From assembly GCA_001179505.1 (NCBI GenBank), contig CDMY01000305.1:341710-405709 (forward strand): a stretch of 64,000 nucleotides of DNA, in the 5' to 3' direction. The notes under the pieces were generated by a model, which saw nothing but the letters and a program-made list of their open reading frames with translations, was not told the origin of the DNA and made no database searches. This document shows, piece after piece, positions 55,592 to 64,000 of this stretch. The stretch's first letter is position 1. Every line of letters begins with the position of its first letter. The translations under genes were made by a program, and so were the position numbers. This DNA comes from Vitrella brassicaformis (lineage: Eukaryota; Sar; Vitrellaceae).

Positions 55592-57201
55592 AAAAAGTAT
55601 GAGGTATGTCTGCTCGGGGCCGATGGAGAGGCTGCCTCCCGCCCATCTGCAGCTGCTGCTCCTCCATCTCCTCCATCTTTCGCTCGGCATCCCTCAAGCG
55701 ACTCTCGTACTCAGACGTGTCGTCATCATGCTTTTGCTGATATTGGAACCACAGGACACAACGCCAATGAAGGATGTGTCTCTGCCCCACCTTTAGTTCT
55801 TGGTATTTGTCTTCCTGCTCGGTGAGTCTGTTCTGCCAGTCCTTTTCGCCGCCGTCGGACGCGTCCTGTATTGCAGTCTTGGCGCCTGTGTGTGAGTGCC
55901 TGCACCTGGCGCCCGCTGTCTTTGAGCATCTGCGCCTTGACCTGCACTGCTATGTCCTTGCCTTTCACCTTAGACTCGACCGTCTTCAATCTCCCACGCA
56001 TCTCACGTGCCTACAAGAAAGAGAGGTCCGCCTGCGTTGCGGTGGTGGCCCTGCGGCCGCTGTTTCAGTCACCTCCTGCTGCAGAGTAGTGATTTCTTGT
56101 TGGAGCTCTTCTCCAAGGGAGGTTTGGTGGCGTAGGTGGCTTTCGGTCTCATCGGCCTGATGGTTTATGGATGACACACGCACAATAGATGCCACAACAG
56201 GATGGTGTGTATGATCATGGTCACCCACACACACAGAGAAACACAGACACACAGACATATATACGCAGAGAGAGAGGCTGACCTGTTTTCGGAGGTTGCC
56301 TTTGGCCTTTCTAATGTCATGTAGCTTCTCTTGAAGCCCACGGACGTCTTCACCATGTTTTTGCTGACGAGACCACACACACAGAAACTTCCCCCGCAAG
56401 CATCTCGCACCATACCTGCAGCTCCTCATAACGCATCATTTGGTTGTTGAGCTCCTGGGCGTACGGCAACCACACAAGATGGTAAGGAAACGGACTGATG
56501 CCGGGCAGTGGCCTGCCCCTCCCTTTTTTGCTTGCCTCCTGCAAACGCTCCGCACGAGATCTTGGCGTGTGTGCACTTACTGTCCAGCGCCGCTGCAGGA
56601 CCCTCACCCTCTGCCTGAAAGTGCATTGCAGGCACACCCAAGTAGGACAATTGGTGAGCTGAAGTGCATGAAGTGCGTATGTACCTTCTTGATGTATACA
56701 CGTTGGCCTCTCCATCCATGTATCGGGCGGGCTGACGCGTCCAGGTCGGGGGCCCCCCTTCGCCCCTCGCCTCCTGCTCGATGAGTCTGTCGCGCGCCTG
56801 ACAATCTGAAAGCACATGCGATTGCTGCAGACGTGGCGTTGGTGCCTGGAGTGCCTCCTGCCGGCTGCACGTCAAAAAGGTTCCTCTTCAGGAAGTCGTC
56901 TTGCGTTCAGATAGAACGCATCTCAGGACGACGACCATCTCACTTGAGTCTCTTGGGGACGGGCCTCAACGAGGTGCCTCTGAGAAGCCCGAAGAGAGCC
57001 GGTGCAGCTGGTGTTCGTGTGACTTGAGAGAGTGAAGACAGGCTCTGTTGACGTTGACCGGCACTGGCTGCACCGCTCTCCTCTCCTTGGACCCCTCCCA
57101 CACTGCCTCCACCCTCTTGGCCTGCAGGACGATTGCGGAAGACTCTTCCTTGACGGCTTTGGCTGCGCGGCGGGCCACATTTGCAGAAGAATGCCCGCCA
57201 T
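53800..57201 (-). CDS. coiled-coil protein with kinase-like domain (exon structure approximate)
   Basis: Read from the right, exons give a helical N terminus (for example NVARRAAKAVKEESSAIVLQ). Coiled coils follow: VRGLQEKLHDIRKAKGNLRK, TESHLRHQTSLGEELQQEIT, DWQNRLTEQEDKYQELK and YESRLRDAERKMEEMEEQQL. The kinase-like part runs from about 55150: TPLTYYFEVDDEHGYLVLPD resembles beta 4-5 and the hinge, and RQGLQGFQAMHQDG resembles helix E. After a clean phase-1 junction comes VTHNDVKKQNLTRDAQGHLH, then VIDLGCAKDD. These are the catalytic loop (HND for HRD, with the conserved Lys and Asn spacing) and the metal loop (DLG for DFG). Late exons give THNDITERELDLYF and RAIDNLTENVDNLTQRVYKI, and the last ends in a weakly hydrophobic stretch and a TAG at 53800-53802. 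The start codon is not fixed. Confidence 0.55.
55165..55452 (-). repeat. copy 1 of an internal tandem duplication in the kinase-like gene
   Basis: About 285 bases resemble 56557-56835 at most positions, including an exon encoding RDRLIEQ ... WTRQSARYMDGEANVHTSRR, the short exon AEGEGPAAALD and the intron between. Differences include small indels, for example around 55255-55300. Confidence 0.85.
56557..56835 (-). repeat. copy 2 of the internal tandem duplication
   Basis: Matches 55165-55452. It encodes RDRLIEQEARGEGGPPTWTR, then QPARYMDGEANVYTSRR. Both copies keep their GT donors, so both may be spliced in. The copies lie about 1.4 kb apart, with coiled-coil exons between them. Confidence 0.85.
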
Positions 57202-57806
57202 CCTCCTCCAACCTCCTGGCTGTGTTTAAATTTCGTCTATTGAAAGCTCATGATGCTGCTCTTCATTCATCCACGGCGGCTGGGAAGGATTGGCTGCTGC
57301 CAAACAGACTAAAACAGACGGCAGACTGAGAAGGTAGGGATTAATTTGTCTCCCGTCTCGCCCATCGAGAAATCTCGCCGGACCCTTTTTCGTTGAGAAG
57401 ACAGATAAACAGCACAGAGGCAAATTTGACGGTTGTTCTTCTTTCTTGTTGTTTTCTGCAGACAGTCTGAATGGGTACGATGCAGGCGGCAGACCTCAGG
57501 GTAGGTGCATGGACTGCACATAATATTGTCCATTCTTGTCGTACTTTTGCCCATTCCTCCAACACGCGACCTCCCCCCGACTCTCCCCCTCTCCGTCAAC
57601 ACACTCAAAAGAAACGACCACCACAAACGACTCCCCACGTGAGTGTCTCTCGTCTCTCCCAGTGTCTCTCACTCAGAGAAAAATATACTACGAGGAGATA
57701 TCATAACTACTGAGTTATCATACTGACTGTACAGCGTCGTCTGCCGTACGATCGTAGATGTGTGGACCCATAGATGAATGCATTCATATAGAGATCTGCA
57801 GACATA

Positions 57807-60800
57807 TCAGGCCCTCGCCTCTGCCGTGGCGAGGACGATGTCGTCCTCCAACTGGTGCCCGTGGAGGGCCTCGATCTGCTCCTCAACCTCCTCCTCATCT
57901 GCACACACACACACATCCACATACACAGCCACACATTCGCACCAACCAACACCTGAGAAAAGACTTGGTGTGTGGTTCTTGTGGCATACGTGTTGTGTGG
58001 GTCGCCCCGTTGAGCCACACGCGATTCCCGTTCAGATTGGCCGGCGGCACCGGTGCGGCCTCGCTGCCGCTATTCTGCTCCTCCTTTGTGGCTGTGGGTG
58101 TGGGTGTGGGTGTGATGGTCGCCATTGGTGCCCCACCTTTGGCCTCGTACCATGTCTCGGCCACTCGCGCGTCGACCTCGAGGGGCACCGAGAGGCCGTA
58201 GCGGGGGAAGGGGTGGCGCATGACGTCCAACACGATCTCACACGCAGCGGCCGCGTGAGCCTCAGGGCCCTGGCAGATGGACAAATGGATAGATGAGATA
58301 TGTCATGTGTGGCTGGGTAGTCGTGATCAACACTGGCAGACCTCGAGTAGGAATTCGTCGTGGACCTGCATGATGAGTGTGTATCCCATCTGCTTGAGGG
58401 CCGGGTGGTCCCGCAGCCGCAGCATGGCCGCCATGACCAGGTCGGCAGCTGACCCCTGGATCACGTGATTGACCGCCGCACGCTCAGACTTCTCGCGGAA
58501 ACGCGCACACTTGTGACTGCACACAGGCAGGCAGACAGGCAGACAGGCAGACAGGCAGATGCATCGAGAGGGTGGGTTGATTTGCGGCTTGTGAGGATCC
58601 CCGCCCCCTGACTTGATGAATGGGAGTTTGCGCACGCGGCCGAGGAGGGAGCGGCTCTCGTTGGTGAAGCGCGCCTCGCGAACCATACGCTGGCAGCCAG
58701 CATCCGACAAGAGAGACACACAGACGTTCTGGCGATGGGGGTGGGGGTGCAGAGGTACTTGGGTGGGTGGCCTACCTCTTTCCAGAGCTGCACCTCCGTC
58801 TTTTGCTGATACCAACGATCGAGGAAGTCCTGAGCCTCAACGTACTGATGCGTGACGCAATCAACACAGAGACACATCGAGAACCGCCCGTGTGTCGATG
58901 CGTGTGTGCCAGTAAGTGACCTTGCAGCCGAGGTCGTCAGCGAGTGCCGCAGGCCCCTTGCCGTACGCAATGCTGAAGTTGATCATCTGAACCACACCCA
59001 AACACACACACACACATATAGAGCACACAACCAACGGAGTCGTCCGTGCGGGTGTCTCTCCATCGATGTGCGTGTGAATTGGTGGGTACCTTTGCAACGC
59101 TCCTCTCGTAGCGGAACCTGTCCTTGACCGACGGCCGACCGTCCAACGCCCCGCCGCCCTCCGCATTCCGGTCACACACTTCGCCTTTCTCAACAGCCAT
59201 GCGTACCTGCCCAGCCACACACACAAATGTCCGCTTGCACGAAGCCTATGTGTGTGTGTGTTGTGTGTGTGTCATCTCGCGTACGTGTTCGAACATTTCG
59301 ATGGCAGTTTCCGAGTGCAGGTCGGCCCCCTGCTGAAACTTGTCGATGAGGAAGGGGCAGCTGCTGGCGTGGGCGAGCACACGCAGCTCCAGCTGGCTGT
59401 AGTCGGCAACAACCAGTCGGTGGCCTGCATGAAATGGGGAACAGGGGAAGGAACTCATGGATGGATGGATGTGTGTGTGTTGTGCAGGTGTGTGTGTGTT
59501 GTGCAGGTGTGTGGCAGCCAGGCATCCAGACCTTCGGGAGCTTTGAATGCCCGCCGGACGCCATATATGTCGTTGTTCTTGGAGGGCTGGTTCTGTAGGT
59601 TGGGGCGGCGGGACACGAGCCGACCTGGGAGACACAGGGGAGACCGCGCACGGGCGATGTGTTTGCGTGCTGGTCTGCCATCTACCTGTGGCTGTGTCTG
59701 GCAGCAGGGAGGAGTGGATGCGGCCCTCGTCGTCGGCCTTGGCCTGCATTGATCCACCAGCAACGGCCAGAACTGTGTGTGGTGGGGGCTTCATGATTGG
59801 TCGCGCCTGCCTGCAAGGGCCGTATGTATGACGACAGCAGCCGCCGCGCACGGACGGCCTCACGCAGGTGCCACAACCCCTTGCACGCCTGCACATAACA
59901 CAACCACATCACATCAGGATCACATCAGGATGGATGCATCAGCTATGGGTGTCGTGTTGTCACCTCAAACGCCCTCTCAGGTCCGATCTTGAGCTCGAGT
60001 TGGTGGAATGCCTCTCCCAGCAGCGGGGGGTTTCTGAAGGGCTCGCCGGCGAACCACCGCAGAATCTGCTGGCTCGTCTTGGGCCAACCCGTCTCCGTCC
60101 ACGCCGCTTTGGACTGAATGAATGAATGAACCGCCAACAACACCCGCACAAACACTATCCATGTGCGTGTGCGTGTGTGTGGCCCCCCGATGCAGCGGAC
60201 CGGACCTTCTTGCCGGCCTTGACTTTGAGCCCGATGCCTGTGATGGTGAACGAGATGTTCTTGGTGGCCCTGATCTTGCCCTCGGCGACCTCCTGTCGCG
60301 TGTTGGGGGCCTGGAAGCTGCTGGAGGGATTGAGTATCTCGGACGTCTTGAGGTTCATCTGCTGGTCTTCGGGCGGACAGTCGGGGTCGCCGTACAGAAA
60401 CTGCCTGCACACACACACACACACAGGGAGAAGGCGTGTTGTCTTAGGTGTTAGGTGTTAGGTGTTAGGTGTTAGGTGTTTGGTATGTGTGGCACCTGAT
60501 TTGCATGGCACTGATGATGTTGATGCAGTCTGCCCGCGGGTTCAGGGGCTGCCGATCGGAGCCCTCGAAGGACTGAGCCCAACGGACAAACGCATCCTGG
60601 TGGCTCTGGGTGACATGAGACATACATGCAGATGTGTGTGTCAGCCATCCATCCATCCATCTATTTGTGGGCGGTTTGTGCTGAGTGACCTGTGTGCCCA
60701 TGGCGGCCTCGTGTTCGATACGCTTGAGGTGCTGTCTGTCGAGGTACATGCCCTTCTCCTCAATCTCACACAACAACCCACCCAACGGCGTCCAATACGT

Positions 60801-62217
60801 CTGCACACACACCCACCCACCCACCCACCCACACACACAGACAGAGAGAGAGAGGGAGAGAGAGAGAGAGAGATCCAGCCAGCCATTCGTCCATATGAGA
60901 CATACATTTTCCCTCAGCCCACCCACTCACCTGCACGAAGTCCCACATGTTCTTGCCCGTCACCTTATCCTTCTCCCAATGCCGCTTGCCCAGCACGGCG
61001 TCACCCACTACCACAGCTGTCCCCTCCCCCTCTCCCTCTCCCACCCCACCCCCAATGCCCGCATGCACCTCGGTCAGCCACTGCTGGTCCTGGAGTATCT
61101 GGCGGAAGTGCTGGTAGAGAAAGTAGGCGCCCCTGGCGTCCTCACACCCGTACCGCACCCACTTGATCAATGTCGGCTCGTCCGCAGAGTCGTGCACGTC
61201 CTGCGCGTCACGACCGCCGAAATGCTTCCTGCGTCAGTCGTCAGTCGGACACACGATAGACGATACGTGTGTCCAGGCCCTTCCCCTCCCCCCCATTGTG
61301 TGTGTGGCCTACTTGAATTCATCGATGGTGACGCGGCCACTGACGTAGTGCTGCGTGAGGCTCTTGAGCGAGTAGGGCTTGCCCGACACAGCAGGGGGCT
61401 GGGAGGAGCCCGCCGCCTTCCTGCCGGCCTTCTTGCCCCCCTTGCCCTTGCCCTTCTCCCCCTGACCACCGCCACACATGATCGAGTACATGCGGGCGGC
61501 CCCGATGCCGCCATCGAAGGTGAAGCGGACCGTGGAGCTGTGGCCCATCTTGCGCCTCAGCAGCCCCTCCTGCACCGCATCCCTCTCGTCCTCAAGGATG
61601 CCCTCCCCCTCCCCCAGCTCCCTCTGCAGGTCCTCCTCGTCTTTCTGCCGCACGCGCCGCTCCCACGAGGAGAGGGAGGTGTCTATGAGCCGGGCCAGGT
61701 GCCATGTGTCGGCCTCGAAGCCCTCCACGCCGATCTGCTGGCGCTTGAGGAGGTGCCGGTCGAAGGAGAAGTTGTGGAAGACCTTCCTGAAGATCGGGTT
61801 CTCGAAATACTCCTTGAAGGCCAGCAGCCACTCCTGGCCGCCCTCCCCCTGGTTGTCGATCCACAGAAAGGGCCCGCTGCCGAAATCCACCTCCTCGCCG
61901 GCATAGCAGGAGCCGGACACCACTCTGCCGTGACTGACGGGGCTCTGCACCGTCGGCAGGATTTCAGTGGCCTCGACGTCCCACGCGTGCGCCCTCTCCC
62001 TCAGCGCATCACAGGTCAGCACCTCCAGCGCCTTGCATGCACTGCTGCGGTCGGTGACCATGGTGATGCCGGAGGTCCGCCTGAGCTCATGGTCCGATAT
62101 GCAAAGACCCTTCTGGGCGAGGCGATGGCGACGCTGGGCGGCCGAGAGGGTGGCGAAGCGGGATGCAGAGGTCCCGGGAAGCACCCGGGCGATGCTATTC
62201 ACCTTCAAGAGACCCAT
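57807..62217 (-). CDS. organellar family A DNA polymerase (plant POP type) with 3'-5' exonuclease
   Basis: A large gene with about fourteen exons. The first (62217 to about 61311) begins MGLLKVNSIARVLPGTSASR, basic and Ser-rich without a signal peptide. The exonuclease domain has AWDVEATE (motif I, D-x-E), FHNFSFDRHLL (motif II, N-x3-D) and RYGCEDARGAY (motif III, Y-x3-D), so proofreading should be active. The polymerase domain has RLVSRRPNLQNQPSK, motif A VADYSQLELRVLAHAS, motif B SVAKVINFSIAYGKGP and motif C IMQVHDEFLLEV. NFSIAYGK is the form in plant organelle polymerases rather than bacterial Pol I. Insertions rich in Gly/Lys separate the domains. The C terminus is acidic (DEEEVEEQIEALHG ... 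AEARA). Organelle genome replication and repair is the inferred role. The presequence alone fits the mitochondrion better than a complex plastid. Confidence 0.85.
60444..60478 (+). repeat. five tandem TTAGGTG heptamers in a polymerase intron
   Basis: TTAGGTG is repeated five times without change, inside an intron of the minus-strand DNA polymerase gene. It resembles, but is not identical to, plant-type telomere units (TTTAGGG). A sixth degenerate unit TTTGGTA follows. Confidence 0.9.
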
Positions 62218-62453
62218 TACTCACTCCGGAGGATGAGCCATTCCTTTGTTTGCCTTCAAACCCCAATTGTCAAACCCTGCACCCTAATTGTTGACCCCAA
62301 CCCTGCACCCTTCGGACGAGCGAAAAAGAACCGTACACCAAAACACCAAAACAACACTCAAAGGCACACAGGAGGCCACACCAGCAAACGAAACCCACAG
62401 AGCACGCTTGGCGCAAGAAGGAGAGCTGCGTGAATATTCGGCTGTTGTTCATC

Positions 62454-64000
62454 ATGGCAACCCAGCCGAGACCTCCCCGTCCCCCTCCGGTAGGCCCCTT
62501 CTTCTTCCGTCCTCCCTACCCATTCCACCCATTCCCGCGTCCCACGCCCCGTCCGCCTGCCGCTCACTCAGTCCCAGCGATGCGACCGTCTATGACCGCC
62601 GACCTCGCCGTCGCACAGACGCCGGGCGACAGGAGAGGGCAGGGAAGAGGAAGAGGCTATTATCGAAGCTTCAGTGAGGGCGCTCCTGCTCGGAGCGACA
62701 GCATTGAGCCGGAGAGGGAGGCACAGCCGCAACAGGTGAGTCAGGGAGGCAGGAAGGAAGGAGTCAGGGAGAAGATATGGTTGGTATGCATTGCATTGCA
62801 TGTGGGCGGTTTTGGTGCTCTATCTCTCTCAGGTGCGGTGGACCTTCCACGAGCTCGTGTATGCGATATTCGCGCGGCACCTGCTGATCGTGTTTGTCTT
62901 TCTGGTGATCTTCTACTTCAGCGTCTTGGGCATCGAGTCGTCGCGCTACTGGGACACCTACTGCGAGGAGCCCATCCTCCCCTGGATGTGCATCTTCGCC
63001 GCCAACCAGCTCGGCCGACTCATCTACGCCATGTGGAAGAACTACCACATCGCCCTGGTCGGCTCGGGCACCCGGCCGGAGGACGTGTGTGGCCACCACT
63101 ACATGTACGGCTTTGGCATCATCAACGAGTTTCTGCGGATGGGCGTGTGGAGTGCGGGGTTCTACTACATCGTGTACAATCCGCCCAAGGTGTGTCCGCG
63201 GGAGCTGGTGGAGTGGAGCCAGACGCTGTGGTGGCTGACGACCGTCATGCTGTTCGCGCCCCTCCTGCTGGTTCTGCTCATCCTCTCGATGCTGCCGCTG
63301 CTCCTCGTCATTCTGCCCTACTTCGTCAGGTGAATAATGGGGCGGTCGGTCGGTAGACTTTCTTTGTTTCTTCATGTTTCATACATTCATCAGACGCGGC
63401 CCCAATCAGACGGCCACCGCCGAGAGTCTGCTGGAGCAGCTCCAGAAGATGCCGTACGAGCAGCTCGTGAGGCGCATCAAAGAGACCCACGGCCTCGTCA
63501 CCTCCGAGGCGGCCAGCCAGGAGGGCGGCGGTCCGCCACTCGGTCTCACCGAAGCAGCTGCCAACGGGCAGGGAGGGGGGCAGGAGAACGGCCTGCAGCA
63601 GCCGCTGTTGGGCATCACGACCGAGGGCGGGGCTGAGGGCGGCGTTCGGGGCGGGCAGACACAGCCGGTGAGGCGGGGCAGTCCCACACGAGAGAGCGCC
63701 GCGGCTGCGACGTTGGAGATGCAGCGCATCGGCGACGAGGGGCCGAGTGCCGCAGCTGCTGCTGCAGCAGCAGGGGCCGGTGTGGGTGCTGGGGCGGCGG
63801 AGGCTCCGGCGGACACGAGCTGGATTCAGACTGAGTGTAGCATATGCCTCCAAGAGGTAATTGATGAAGCTGTGGAGAGGGAGGGAGGGAGCCATGAAGG
63901 AAGGAAATGGGTTTCTGGTCTGGTCTGGTCTGTGGTGTGCCGTGGTGTGCTTTGGCATCATCAGTTTCAACCTCAGGATGAGGTGATATGTTTGCCGTGC
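62454..64000 (+). CDS. multi-pass membrane RING-finger protein, 3' end outside window
   Basis: Starts at the ATG at 62454 with a Pro/Phe-rich arm (MATQPRPPRPPPVGPFFFRP). The second exon has four hydrophobic segments: HLLIVFVFLVIFYFSVLGI, PWMCIFAANQLGRLIYAMW, GFGIINEFLRMGVWSAGFYY and LWWLTTVMLFAPLLLVLLIL, with more hydrophobic residues to the exon end. A third exon is polar and Ala/Gly-rich and ends WIQTECSICLQE; the next begins DEVICLPC at the window edge. CSICLQ-x-n-(I)CLPC is the start of a RING-H2 finger. Such proteins are membrane E3 ubiquitin ligases acting in secretory quality control or trafficking. The rest of the RING lies outside the window. The gene is divergent from the DNA polymerase, 237 bases apart. 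Confidence 0.8.

Noticed and set aside
60685-62433. A 582-codon plus-strand open frame over the DNA polymerase exons
   Set aside because: It has no domain and the opposite strand encodes all polymerase and exonuclease motifs. High GC leaves antisense frames open here.

Overview
This is nuclear DNA of a eukaryote. The genes are packed at roughly one per 2.7 kb, lie on both strands and are cut by many short GT-AG introns rich in (TG)n, (CA)n and (TCTG)n. Several lines of evidence suggest a unicellular alga with a complex (secondary or tertiary) plastid. Three products carry a signal peptide followed by a transit-peptide-like stretch, with TAF or SAF near the junction. There is a plant-organelle-type family A DNA polymerase, a mitochondrial uL4 and the centriolar protein CEP70. 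A chromerid alveolate such as Vitrella fits best, but that is inference; no rRNA or marker gene in the window proves it. Exon coordinates were read by eye. Gene spans run from start codon to stop codon and include introns.

Layout. 1-5.1 kb, minus strand: a CCCH/LOTUS/RING/TRAF-finger protein (its 3' end lies outside the window) and a PP2C phosphatase. 5.2-9.6 kb, plus: a membrane-anchored alpha/beta hydrolase. 10.4-14.2 kb, minus: a secreted protein of unknown function and a plastid-type DUF4239 protein. 14.5-16.3 kb, plus: a lysophospholipid acyltransferase. 16.9-20.8 kb, minus: a small secreted acidic protein and a secretory FAD oxidoreductase. A 300-base N gap flanked by G runs (20833-21132) separates the latter from a TMEM205 homologue at 21.3-22.2 kb. 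22.7-25.2 kb, minus: an F-box-like protein. 25.6-27.3 kb, plus: a plastid-type RsuA-family pseudouridine synthase. 27.6-28.6 kb, minus: a BTB/T1-domain protein whose presequence looks like a thylakoid-lumen address. 29.0-32.3 kb, plus: mitochondrial uL4.

33-37.3 kb, plus: a low-complexity region with repeated AT-hook-like modules that ends in a linker-histone-domain gene. 37.6-43.0 kb, plus: CEP70. 43.7-48.6 kb: a small unknown protein (minus), a flavodoxin-fold NAD(P)H dehydrogenase (plus) and an ankyrin-type protein (minus). 49.4-50.8 kb, plus: a DGAT2-family acyltransferase. 51.2-52.8 kb: a small two-helix membrane protein (minus) and a tail-anchored coiled-coil protein (plus). 53.8-57.2 kb, minus: a coiled-coil protein with a kinase-like domain and an internal tandem duplication. 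57.8-62.2 kb, minus: the organellar DNA polymerase. 62.5 kb to the right edge, plus: a multi-pass membrane RING protein, cut by the window.

There is no operon logic. Recurring themes are organelle maintenance (DNA polymerase, rRNA modification, uL4m, DUF4239, BTB protein) and glycerolipid synthesis (LPLAT and DGAT2). Several gene pairs are divergent and share short promoters (5075/5205, 14188/14455, 20807/21292, 44289/44636, 62217/62454). I found no tRNA, rRNA, CRISPR array or intact transposon.
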